Shown: positions 6,395-14,421 of the stretch, piece after piece
Layout: each line of letters opens with the position of its first letter
Numbering within the stretch: the first letter of the stretch is position 1
Source: CAZAGD01 sp049699975
GTDB taxonomy: Bacteria > Desulfobacterota > SM23-61
DNA length: 15,811 nt
NCBI GenBank assembly: GCA_049699975.1
Contig: JBNAWB010000072.1
Location: forward strand, 1 to 15,811
Direction: 5' to 3'
Program-made: the position numbers and the translations under genes
Notes under the pieces: generated by a model
The model's input: the letters and a program-made list of their open reading frames with translations, nothing else
Databases searched by the model: none
What the model was told of the DNA's origin: nothing

Positions 6395-7253
6395 AGAAAA
6401 AGAATTAATGTATTCTGGTCATTTGGCCTGCGCCGGCTGTGGCGCCACTTTGGCCATGCGCTATACTTTAAAAGCCTTAGGGGAAAACACTATTCTTATC
6501 TTGCCCGCCTGCTGCTGGTCTATTATCGGCGGCGCTTTTCCCTATGCGGCTGTAAAAGTACCCATGATTCATACAGCCTTTGAGACAGGAGCATCTACAG
6601 CTTCGGGGGTTAAAGCTGGTTTAGAGATAAGAGGAGATACGGAGACCACGGTAGCAGCTTGGGTAGGAGATGGCGGGACTTTTGACATTGGTATCCAGGC
6701 TTTGTCAGGGGCAGCAGAAAGAAATGACGATATTATTTATTTTTGCTATGATAATGAAGCTTATATGAATACGGGGATTCAAAGAAGCTCAGCAACTCCT
6801 TGGGGGACGTGGACAACTACTACGCCAGTGAATCATCCCAAAGGGCAACCCAAAAAGAATATTATGGAGATTATGGCTGCCCACCGTATTCCTTATGCCG
6901 CCACTTGCTCAGTAGCCTTCCCCGAGGATATGATAGCGAAAATCCGCAAGGCCAAAGCAATGCGGGGCACAAAGTTTATCCATATTTTTTCCCCTTGTCC
7001 CACAGGATGGAGGGCCCCCTCATCTTTAGCTATTAAGATAGCGCGTTTGGCTGTGCATACCAAAGTTTTTCCTCTTTATGAAGTAGAGGGGGGAGAAAGG
7101 TATAATATTAACATAGACCCTAAAAACTTACCGGTAGATGAATACCTCCGTTTGCAGGGTCGCTTCGCTCACCTTACTGATGATGAAGTGCATACCATTC
7201 AGGAGACAGTTGATCGGGAATGGGCGCGCTTAATCAAAAAAGCATTGGATTAA
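6387..7253 (+). CDS. porB: Pyruvate-type 2-oxoacid oxidoreductase, beta subunit (ThDP-binding)
   Basis: This 288-residue protein is the catalytic thiamine-diphosphate subunit. It shows HLACAGCGAT with Cys15 and Cys18 and a further cysteine pair at 42-43 for the proximal [4Fe-4S] cluster. The ThDP motif is GDGGTFDIG (94-102), followed by YDNEAYMNTG (121-130) and the PCPTGW motif that supplies another conserved cysteine. All are typical of PorB of the four-subunit pyruvate oxidoreductases of anaerobes. The ATG at 6387 has AAAGGAG six bases upstream and overlaps the alpha stop by eight bases. A longer in-frame start at 6330 is inside alpha and has no family support. Together with 2851-6394 this gives a complete gamma, electron-transfer, alpha, beta set. 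Confidence 0.93.
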   Translation: MIEEKELMYSGHLACAGCGATLAMRYTLKALGENTILILPACCWSIIGGAFPYAAVKVPMIHTAFETGASTASGVKAGLEIRGDTETTVAAWVGDGGTFDIGIQALSGAAERNDDIIYFCYDNEAYMNTGIQRSSATPWGTWTTTTPVNHPKGQPKKNIMEIMAAHRIPYAATCSVAFPEDMIAKIRKAKAMRGTKFIHIFSPCPTGWRAPSSLAIKIARLAVHTKVFPLYEVEGGERYNINIDPKNLPVDEYLRLQGRFAHLTDDEVHTIQETVDREWARLIKKALD

Positions 7254-7283
7254 CTTAAGCAAGGCCAAGAGGAGGGTGATAAA

Positions 7284-7661
7284 ATGAACGCCGGCGAGAT
7301 TAGAAGGCGGACCGGGGTGGCCAGGTTTGAAGAGAGAAAGCATCCGCGCTTTCTACTAAATTTGCCCGTAGAATATTACCGATTAAAGGGTGATACTCAG
7401 CAAGCCGGATATACCATCAATGCCAGTGAAGGCGGCCTAATGGTAACTCTTTCCGAAAAGTTGGAAGTGGGAGAATTATTGAAGATTAAACTTTTTTTCT
7501 CTTTCGGACCGGAAATGAATGCGATCGAGACCCTTTCGCGAGTAGTATGGACGAACAGAGGAGAAAAAGATGAGGAATATCGTACCGGTGTGCAATTCTT
7601 AGAAATTTCTCCTGAAGACCAAAACCGTCTATCATTATTTTTAAGAAAAATGGCTAATTGA
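7284..7661 (+). CDS. PilZ-domain protein, probable cyclic di-GMP receptor
   Basis: This 125-residue protein is essentially one PilZ domain. Both signature elements for cyclic di-GMP binding are present: RxxxR as RKHPR at 18-22, and (D/N)xSxxG as NASEGG at 46-51. The rest has the expected beta-barrel pattern, ending in a helix with RLSLFLRKM. There is no signal peptide, membrane segment or fused output domain. The start has a strong GGAGGG (7271-7276) seven bases upstream and lies 30 bases after the porB stop, so it is probably the last gene of the POR operon. What it contacts is unknown. The position suggests a link between second-messenger signalling and this enzyme, but read-through from porB could be incidental. 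Confidence 0.85.
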   Translation: MNAGEIRRRTGVARFEERKHPRFLLNLPVEYYRLKGDTQQAGYTINASEGGLMVTLSEKLEVGELLKIKLFFSFGPEMNAIETLSRVVWTNRGEKDEEYRTGVQFLEISPEDQNRLSLFLRKMAN

Positions 7662-7755
7662 TTACTTAAAAAGATAAATTTCCTACCTTTAATCTTTCCC
7701 AACGGAATAAAACTATTTAATCCTTCCAGCTCCCTTGGCCAAGTGGAGAGGGGAA

Positions 7756-7790
7756 ATTGTAGGGCAAGGGCTTGTCCCTTGCCGTATAAT
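7756..7790. repeat. Long hairpin repeat in the gap after the PilZ gene
   Basis: The arms ATTGTAGGGCAAGGG and CCCTTGCCGTATAAT enclose the loop CTTGT. Fifteen positions pair, with two exceptions, of which one would be a G-U pair in RNA. The same arm sequence occurs, as its reverse complement, at 34-50, so this is a dispersed intergenic palindrome rather than a gene-specific structure. It begins 94 bases after the PilZ stop and is followed after some A/T-rich bases by TTTTT, so it may also help end the POR operon transcript. The remaining sequence of the 7662-7955 gap shows no gene and no promoter I can defend. Confidence 0.6.
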
Positions 7791-7955
7791 TTAAAAATTT
7801 TTCTTTGCTCCGCAATAATCTCTTGGATTAGGACGATTTGAACAATTATCGAGATGTTAGGTTAATGCGGAAATAAATTTTTGAAATTCAAGAATTAACT
7901 TTGATCTGCCGATTATTTTTATGGTTGTGGTAAGTTTTTAAAGAGCTGATCTACA

Positions 7956-10900
7956 ATGAGGGAAAAATATAGGCAACTTATTGATATTCCAAGAGAATTA
8001 ATGAATAAGAAATCCATGTTTGGGAGTAGGCTTCTAAAAAGCCCTACCATTAGCGAGAGAATAGAAAAATTCCAAGAAGAGTTAGAAAAATTAACCCGCG
8101 AAAATGAAATCATGGCCGAGATTGGCCAGGTCATTAGTTCGACGCTGGATATAGAGGAAGTTTATGGGCATTTTGTAGAATTAGTGCGTTATTTAATTGA
8201 TTTTGACCGCTTAGCCATTAACATCATTAATCCTGAGAACCAAACCTTTTTCATTCCTTATGTCTGGGGGCCGGCGGTACCTGAACGTTTGCCCAAAGCT
8301 GTGATATCTCTCCAAGGTACAGCGACCTTAGAAATTTTCCATACTAAATCGCCTTTGTTAGTCAACGAGGATAATCGCCAAGAAATCGCGCAGCGTTTCC
8401 CAGGTCTTGCTCCGGCATTTGCGGCGGGATTTAAATCGCTAATGATGACTCCGCTTTTTTGCCAGAATGAAGTGATAGGTGTTTTAAACGTTCAATCAAC
8501 TAAGCCTAATGCCTACACAGAAGAAGATCTTAAAGTAGCCCAAAGAGTAAGTAATCAGATAGCCGGCGCCATTGCCAATGCGCTGCTTTTCAGGAGGCAT
8601 GAAGAGGCGGAAATAAAGATTAAAGAGCAGTTAAGTTTTTTGCGCGTACTATTAGATACAATCCCCAGTCCCATTTTTTATAAAGATAGCCAAGGTAAAT
8701 ATTTGGGATGTAATAGAGTTTGGAGTGAGATCTATGGCCTGCAGCCTGAAGAGATAATAGGAAAGACAGTTCATGAAATAGCTCCTCGAAACTTAGCAGA
8801 TATTTATCGACAAAAAGATGAAGAATTATTGCAAAATGGAGGAACGCAAATTTACGAAGCTAAAATAATAAGAGCCGATGGCCAGGAAAGAGATGTGGTC
8901 TTCCACAAGGCAGTTTTTTATAAAGCCGACGGTTCCTTGGGCGGAATAGTTGGTATTACTACCGATATAACGGAGAGGAAAAAGACCGAAGCGGTTTTAA
9001 AGAAGAAGGAAGAAGAAGTTCGCCTTTTAGCGAGGGAAAATAATATTCTGGCGGAAATTGCGCGCATTATAAGTTCTACTCTGAAAATTGAAGAGGTTTA
9101 CGAAAACTTTGCTAATGAGGTGCAAAAGCTCATTCCTTTCGATGGGCTAATAGTTTCGATTATTAATGAAAAAGAGAATAAAGTCTATTTTCGCTACAGC
9201 GTGGGTATACAGGTTCCAGGACGGACGGTAGGGGATTCGTTGCCCATTGAAGAAGGAACTGCCGCAGCCTATATCCTGCAGAAACGTTCTGCCCTTTTTA
9301 TCCAAGGAGAATCTTTGGCGGAAATTCCCGATCGTTTTCCGGCCCTGGCCTCATTTACAGAGGCCGGGATCCAATCTTTGATCTTGGTGCCCTTGACTTC
9401 TCAAGATAAAATAATAGGTATCTTAGGATTCTTTAATAAAAGAGCAAACGCTTATTCGGCGAATGATTTAAGGTTAGCTGAAAGAGTGGGGAATCAAATT
9501 GCTGGGGCCATTGCCAATTCGCTCCTTTTTGAAGATTTAAAAAAATCTCAAGAAGCTTTACGGCAGTCCGAGGAGCGCTACCGCAGCATCCTGGCTAATA
9601 TTGAGGATGGATATTACGAAGTAGATTTGGCAGGTAATTTTACCTTCTTTAATGACTCCTTGAGCCAAATGTTGGGTTATAGGAAAGAGGAGATGGTGGG
9701 GCTAAATAATCGCCAATATACAGATGAAGAAAATGCGCGGAAAATTTATCAGATTTTTAACAAGGTTTATAGAACAGGGCAGCCAGCCAAACAGTTTGAA
9801 GCAGAAATCATTAGCAAAGATGGAATGAAAAGAAATGTGGAGCTTTCCGTTTCTTTGATTAGAAATAATTCTGGGCAGCCAATCGGTTTCCGGGGAATAG
9901 TGCGGGATATAACGGAACGGAAAAAGGCTGAGAAAGAAATGGTGGAACTGCAAGAACAATTGCGGCAAGCCCAGAAGATGGAAGCCATCGGCCAGTTGGC
10001 CGGAGGAATCGCCCACGACTTCAACAATGCCTTAACCCTGATTAGAACGTGTAGCCAATTAGCCTTAGTAGATTTAAAAGAAACTGATCCTCTGAAAGAA
10101 AAGTTTGAAATGATTAATCGGGCTACGGAGCAATCAGCAAACTTGACCCGGCAGCTTTTAGCCTTTAGTCGGCGGCAAGTAATGGAGATGAAAGTAATCG
10201 ATTTAAATAATCTCATAAGAGAAATGGACAAAATGCTTAGACGAGTTATTGGGGAAGATATAGAATTGGTAAATAACTTGGCTGGAGACTTAGGGCGCGT
10301 GCGGGTAGATCCCGGACAAATGGAGCAAGTAATAATCAACTTAGCTGTAAATGCGCGGGATGCTATGCCCAGAGGAGGGAGATTAACCATTGAAACAGCC
10401 AATGTGCACTTGGATGAAGGCTATGTAAATGGCCACGTGGGCGTAAATCCTGGAGATTATATTCGCTTAATGGTAAGTGATACAGGCGTGGGGATGACAG
10501 CGGAAGTTAGGCGCAGGATCTTTGAGCCATTCTTTACCACCAAAGAGAAAGGAAAGGGAACAGGGTTGGGTTTATCCACAGTTTATGGAATAGTAAAACA
10601 GAGTGGGGGATATATTTATGTTTACAGCGAGCCAGGAATGGGGGCCACCTTTAAAATATACCTTCCGCGAGTGGAGGAGGAGTTAGAAAAAGAGCATACC
10701 GGACCTGCAGAATTACCGCAGGGCAAAGAGACTATCCTGGTCGTGGAAGATGAAAAAGACGTGCGCAGCTTAATAGTGCAAATTTTACATAAACAAGGAT
10801 ACAAAGTAATGGAGGCCGAAAACGGGGAAGAAGCGTTTGCTGCCTGCGCCAATCATGAGGGGAAGATAAGCCTTTTACTAACTGATGTGGTCATGCCTGG

Positions 10901-11090
10901 CATGAGCGGCCGAGAATTGGCGGAAAAGCTTTTAAGCTGGCAACCAGAGATGAAAGTTTTATACATGTCCGGTTATACAGATGATGCCATGATTCGGTAT
11001 GGGGTTCTGGAAGCAGGGATGAATTTTATGCAAAAGCCTTTTTCTATGGAAGCTCTGGCCCAAAAAGTTCGCCAAGTGCTCGATCAATAG
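7956..11090 (+). CDS. Soluble hybrid sensor histidine kinase, GAF-PAS-GAF-PAS-HisKA-HATPase-REC
   Basis: This 1044-residue protein has no membrane segment and should sense a cytosolic signal. The order is a coiled-coil start, GAF (about 50-210), PAS (about 230-340), a second GAF (about 360-525), a second PAS (about 545-660), a HisKA dimerisation domain with phospho-acceptor His687 in HDFNN, and an HATPase with its N-box near 798, DTGVGM near 841 and GKGTGLGL near 866. A C-terminal receiver follows, with acidic Glu931/Asp932, phospho-acceptor Asp977 in TDVVMPG and Lys1027 in KPF. All catalytic residues are present. The GAF blocks share phrases such as ENxIxAEI, ISSTL and NQIAGAIAN, so a GAF-PAS unit seems duplicated. 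The ATG at 7956 lacks a strong ribosome site; ATG at residue 16 is an alternative. No partner regulator gene is adjacent. The 3' end overlaps the convergent gene by seven bases. Confidence 0.93.
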   Translation: MREKYRQLIDIPRELMNKKSMFGSRLLKSPTISERIEKFQEELEKLTRENEIMAEIGQVISSTLDIEEVYGHFVELVRYLIDFDRLAINIINPENQTFFIPYVWGPAVPERLPKAVISLQGTATLEIFHTKSPLLVNEDNRQEIAQRFPGLAPAFAAGFKSLMMTPLFCQNEVIGVLNVQSTKPNAYTEEDLKVAQRVSNQIAGAIANALLFRRHEEAEIKIKEQLSFLRVLLDTIPSPIFYKDSQGKYLGCNRVWSEIYGLQPEEIIGKTVHEIAPRNLADIYRQKDEELLQNGGTQIYEAKIIRADGQERDVVFHKAVFYKADGSLGGIVGITTDITERKKTEAVLKKKEEEVRLLARENNILAEIARIISSTLKIEEVYENFANEVQKLIPFDGLIVSIINEKENKVYFRYSVGIQVPGRTVGDSLPIEEGTAAAYILQKRSALFIQGESLAEIPDRFPALASFTEAGIQSLILVPLTSQDKIIGILGFFNKRANAYSANDLRLAERVGNQIAGAIANSLLFEDLKKSQEALRQSEERYRSILANIEDGYYEVDLAGNFTFFNDSLSQMLGYRKEEMVGLNNRQYTDEENARKIYQIFNKVYRTGQPAKQFEAEIISKDGMKRNVELSVSLIRNNSGQPIGFRGIVRDITERKKAEKEMVELQEQLRQAQKMEAIGQLAGGIAHDFNNALTLIRTCSQLALVDLKETDPLKEKFEMINRATEQSANLTRQLLAFSRRQVMEMKVIDLNNLIREMDKMLRRVIGEDIELVNNLAGDLGRVRVDPGQMEQVIINLAVNARDAMPRGGRLTIETANVHLDEGYVNGHVGVNPGDYIRLMVSDTGVGMTAEVRRRIFEPFFTTKEKGKGTGLGLSTVYGIVKQSGGYIYVYSEPGMGATFKIYLPRVEEELEKEHTGPAELPQGKETILVVEDEKDVRSLIVQILHKQGYKVMEAENGEEAFAACANHEGKISLLLTDVVMPGMSGRELAEKLLSWQPEMKVLYMSGYTDDAMIRYGVLEAGMNFMQKPFSMEALAQKVRQVLDQ

Positions 11091-12496
11091 ATGCGCGTTT
11101 TAAATTTGCTTGAACGATACAGAGCAGAAAGAGCCTTTAAAGCTTTCTCCGGAGAGGGAAAAACAGGCAGACCTTTATTCTCCAGCCAAGTTAAAGATTC
11201 TGATCTTCCCGGGTAAACACCGGCCATCCATAGAGCAACAGGTTTCTGGCCGCGGAAATCCTGAATAAATTTTTGGAAATAATCGCGGGGTAATTCGGTT
11301 ACCCGCGGGGGAAGTTGGAGCGCGATAGCATCAACATTCTTATCCGTTAAGAAGGCCTCCAGTAGGGTGGGGTAAACTTTCAAAGGGTCGTGAAATTGCA
11401 AAGTAACTCCCAAATCAAAAGGATTACCAGCTATATCCCAAGGGGGGAAGATAGCTTTTAATTTTTGAATAGTCTCTTTTTCTAAAGGAGCCAAAGTAAA
11501 TCCTTCCAGGTGACAAATATCCGTGACCACCACGGCCTCGCCTCCAGGAAGTGTGCCAATGGCTAAGCGGTTTCCCTTCATGAGGAGAGAACCAAAACGC
11601 TCTAAGGCTTTAGTCAGATCAAAAAATTCTTCAATATTTTGGGCGCGAATGGCCCCAGCTTGGCGCAAAGCCGCATCAAAAATGTAATCGTTTCCCTGGA
11701 CAATGACGCCTGTATGGGAAGCCGCTGCTTTAGCGCCGGCCTCCGTCCGTCCTGACTTTAAGATAACTAGGTGTTTATTTTTCGCTCCTTCTTTCAAAAG
11801 ATTCCAGAATTTCCGGCCATGACCTTCGATGCTTTCTAAATGGATGCCGATTACTTTGGTCGTCGGGTCTTGAATTAAATAACCCAGGACTTCTACTTCG
11901 TTTATATCCATTTTATTGCCCAGATCTATCAGCTTATTAAGGTGGAGATTAAAATCCGTAAAAAGCCAATCGAGGCGCGGCTCATATAGTCCGGATTGGA
12001 AAATTAAAGAGAGACCACCCTTTTTCATCATCCTAAGGGGATGGAAACTTATGGCAAAATTAATGGCCGTATTGATCGGACTCAAGGCATTGGGCCCAAT
12101 CGCCCGCGCCCCATTACTCTTGACCAGATCGGCCATCTCTTTTTGCACTTGGCGCCCTTCTGGACCTGTTTCCGAGAATCCGCCAGCAACCACCGTTAGT
12201 CTTTTGATTCCCTGGGCCAAAGCCTCTTGGAGGATAGGTAAAGTAAGGTTATGGGAAACCGCAATTACAGCCAAATCAATGGGCTCGGTTATGCTTTTTA
12301 AAGAGGGATAGGCTGGCAGGCCCAAGATTTCTTTGGCTTCGGGGTTGACTGGAAAAATTTTTCCTTGGTAGCCTAAATTAACCAAGTTGGCTACGAGGTG
12401 ATAATTAATGCGCCATGGATTGCGCGAGGCGCCTACAATGGCTACGCTCTCCGGAAATAAAAATTTTTCTAAAAAATGATTTTCTATTTGGGACAT
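11084..12496 (-). CDS. NDP-forming acyl-CoA synthetase alpha-type protein (CoA-binding and CoA-ligase domains)
   Basis: This 470-residue protein resembles the alpha subunit of ADP-forming acetyl/acyl-CoA synthetases, which make ATP from acyl-CoA. A Rossmann CoA-binding domain begins with FPESVAIVGAS (14-24) and continues through GGFSETG (105-111). A succinyl-CoA-synthetase-like ligase domain follows, with LGNKMDINEV (192-201), Glu221 and the phospho-histidine loop AASHTG (His261). A third domain fills about 300-460. The length fits a free alpha subunit; the ATP-grasp beta subunit is neither fused nor nearby. The motif usually seen as GPNCLG reads GPNALS (134-139), so the CoA-pocket cysteine is lost. 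The start is fixed by the closeness of the CoA-binding fold; AGGAG lies about 12 bases upstream, rather far. It could remove acyl-CoA made by the OFORs, or be a related non-catalytic CoA-binding protein. It overlaps the kinase gene tail to tail. Confidence 0.82.
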   Translation of the reverse strand: MSQIENHFLEKFLFPESVAIVGASRNPWRINYHLVANLVNLGYQGKIFPVNPEAKEILGLPAYPSLKSITEPIDLAVIAVSHNLTLPILQEALAQGIKRLTVVAGGFSETGPEGRQVQKEMADLVKSNGARAIGPNALSPINTAINFAISFHPLRMMKKGGLSLIFQSGLYEPRLDWLFTDFNLHLNKLIDLGNKMDINEVEVLGYLIQDPTTKVIGIHLESIEGHGRKFWNLLKEGAKNKHLVILKSGRTEAGAKAAASHTGVIVQGNDYIFDAALRQAGAIRAQNIEEFFDLTKALERFGSLLMKGNRLAIGTLPGGEAVVVTDICHLEGFTLAPLEKETIQKLKAIFPPWDIAGNPFDLGVTLQFHDPLKVYPTLLEAFLTDKNVDAIALQLPPRVTELPRDYFQKFIQDFRGQKPVALWMAGVYPGRSESLTWLENKGLPVFPSPEKALKALSALYRSSKFKTRIY

Positions 12497-12948
12497 ATAT
12501 CTTAAATTTCTCCTGACCTTGGCAATTTAATAAGTAATCAATTTTCCAATTTTTTAAACTACTAAAATAAAGGTAATTTGGCAAGAATTTTTAGTAAAGA
12601 TCAACTCTCCCAGAGCGTGCAGAGCACACAGAGAAAAAAACTGCATAAAATTTTTATAAAAAATTTATTTACCGCTGTATTCTTTGCGGGCTCCGCGGTG
12701 ACTAATAACCCCACCTAGCCTGCCCTTACCTTAAGGGGAGGAAAGAAGGAAATTAAAATTATTTATCTCTGTGGCCTCGGTGCCCTATGAGGCATATATA
12801 TTTTAAAATTTCTCTGTGCTCTTGGCGTTCTCTGCGGTGGATAATAACCTCACCCATCAGAAATAAATCATGAGTGCCCCCGTTTTTGGTTCAGTTTTCT
12901 CAAAGCGTGTGTTATTCTATATTAAAAATCATATTAGAGGAAAATAAA
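12497..12948. other. 452-bp intergenic region between divergent genes
   Basis: No gene is supported here. The stretch must hold the promoters of the minus-strand acyl-CoA synthetase-like gene and of the plus-strand S1-domain gene, but I could not place convincing hexamers for either. Bases 12605-12855 hold the repeat copies listed separately. The flanks are A/T-rich and featureless apart from AGAGGA (12936-12941), the ribosome site of the S1 gene. Confidence 0.6.
12605..12854. repeat. Cluster of degenerate CTCTGTG / CTCTGCGGTG intergenic repeats
   Basis: Bases 12675-12715 and 12814-12854 are direct copies of a 41-base unit, matching at 32 positions by my count and both ending in GCGGTG, then TAATAACC and a CACC end. 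A shorter related piece, TCTCTGTGGCCTCGGTGCCC, sits at 12766-12785 and resembles 12811-12837. On the opposite strand, the reverse complement of 12605-12635 reads TCTCTGTGTGCTCTGCACG, an inverted relative. No transposase or long open frame accompanies them. They resemble non-coding repeats of the same wording scattered in many anaerobe genomes; that recognition is from memory. Confidence 0.65.
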
Positions 12949-14382
12949 ATGGCTGAAGAAATGGAAAGAGAAGAGCAAAGTTTTGCTGAACTCTTAGCCC
13001 AAAGTGAAAAAATAGGGGATAGAAAACTTTCTCCCGGAGAGATTGTTTCCGGTGTAATTATAAAAATCAGCAAAGATATGGTATTTGTAGATTTAGGCGG
13101 CAAGAGCGAGGGATTAGTGGATTTGGCTGAGTTCAAAGACGAAGAAGGAAAGATAAATATCAAAGAAGGGGATAAAGTGGAGCTCCGAGTTGCTTCGCTC
13201 AAAGGAGGAATTTATTTAAGTAAGGGTTTAAAAGTTCACGGCGCTCAAGCCTGGGAATTGCTTCGGGAAGCGCAGCAGAATCAGGTCCCTGTAGAAGGAA
13301 GAGTAGCAGCTCTAATAAAAGGCGGGTTCGAAGTGGAGATTTCGGGTTTACGCGCTTTTTGCCCCCTCAGCCAAATTGATTTGAAATATTGTGCAAAGCC
13401 CGAGGAACATATCGGTGCCCGTTATAAATTTCGCCTTATCGAAATGAAAGGGAAGGGAAAGAATATCCTGGTCTCTCGCCGCAGTCTCCTTCAAGAAGAA
13501 CAAGAGAAAAAAGCCCAGGAAATTATTTCTCGTCTTCAACCCGATATGGAGTTAGAGGGTAAAATAATAAAATTGACCAATTTCGGGGCCTTCGTTGATT
13601 TGGGCGGAGTAGAAGGGATGGTGCATCTTTCGGAGATAAGCCATGTCCGCATTAAAGACCCTGCCGAAGTTTTAGAATTAGGACAAGTGGTTAAAGTAAA
13701 AGTACTCAAGGTAGAAAAAGACAAAAATGGCCAGCCCAAAATCTCTCTTTCTTTAAAGGCTTTGGAGCCAGAAATATGGGAAAAGGGATTAAATTTTAAG
13801 GAAGGAGATGTAATCTCGGGGAAGGTATCTCGCCTTACAGACTTTGGTGCCTTTGTGGAACTTGCTCCTGGATTAGAAGGGTTAGTTCATATCTCTGAAA
13901 TAAGCTATCAAAAAATCCCGCATCCCAACAGATTATTAAAAGAAGGCGACAAAGTGGATGTCTTAGTTTTAAAAATTGACGAAGAAAAAAAACGTATATC
14001 TCTTTCCATTCGGGACGCTGCTTTCCGCGATCATTCTCCTAATGCTCGTTTAGAGGTTGGCCAGGTGCTTACGGGCATAATCGAAGATGCTAAACGATAT
14101 GGTCTATTTATCAAATTGCCGCAATTGGGAAGGGAAGTAAAAGGTTTTCTCCCCTGGGAGGAAATTATGGAAAGTGAACGAACGGACTTAAAAAAGAAAT
14201 TCTCGCCGGGTAAAGAAATGCCAGTAGAGATAAAAGAAATTGACGAGCAAGGGAAAATTCTCCTTTCGCAGAAATCTTGGCAGGAAAAAGCGGCCCGGGA
14301 AGAATATCAGAAATTTCTCAGCCCGGATAAACCAGGTTCTTTAGGTACCTTAGCGGATGTTTTTAAGAAAATAAAATCCTAA
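12949..14382 (+). CDS. S1-domain RNA-binding protein, ribosomal protein S1-like, five S1 repeats
   Basis: This 477-residue protein has an acidic N-terminal 28 residues, then five S1/OB-fold repeats at about 29-95, 113-180, 200-271, 285-356 and 368-443. Repeats three and four are canonical, with FGAFVDLGG...GMVHLSEIS and FGAFVEL...GLVHISEIS. Repeats one, two and five are divergent, as in the ribosome-binding and terminal repeats of S1. It would bind single-stranded RNA and support translation initiation, or act as an S1 paralogue. E. coli S1 has six repeats and about 557 residues, so this is a shorter form. The ATG at 12949 has AGAGGA seven bases upstream; an in-frame earlier start at 12874 would add 25 unrelated residues read from intergenic DNA. 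It faces the MFS gene tail to tail, 39 bases apart, with no clear terminator between. Confidence 0.88.
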   Translation: MAEEMEREEQSFAELLAQSEKIGDRKLSPGEIVSGVIIKISKDMVFVDLGGKSEGLVDLAEFKDEEGKINIKEGDKVELRVASLKGGIYLSKGLKVHGAQAWELLREAQQNQVPVEGRVAALIKGGFEVEISGLRAFCPLSQIDLKYCAKPEEHIGARYKFRLIEMKGKGKNILVSRRSLLQEEQEKKAQEIISRLQPDMELEGKIIKLTNFGAFVDLGGVEGMVHLSEISHVRIKDPAEVLELGQVVKVKVLKVEKDKNGQPKISLSLKALEPEIWEKGLNFKEGDVISGKVSRLTDFGAFVELAPGLEGLVHISEISYQKIPHPNRLLKEGDKVDVLVLKIDEEKKRISLSIRDAAFRDHSPNARLEVGQVLTGIIEDAKRYGLFIKLPQLGREVKGFLPWEEIMESERTDLKKKFSPGKEMPVEIKEIDEQGKILLSQKSWQEKAAREEYQKFLSPDKPGSLGTLADVFKKIKS

Positions 14383-14421
14383 AGCATTCTATATAAAATT
14401 GGATAGGTGGAAGGATATTTA

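Noticed and set aside
9767..10402. A 211-residue open frame on the minus strand across the kinase core.
   Set aside because: It lies opposite the conserved HisKA/HATPase coding sequence, has serine- and leucine-rich shadow composition and no recognisable domain.
12605..12854. CRISPR-like array because of repeated units.
   Set aside because: The copies differ in length, spacing and orientation and are poorly conserved; there are no regular spacers and no cas genes.
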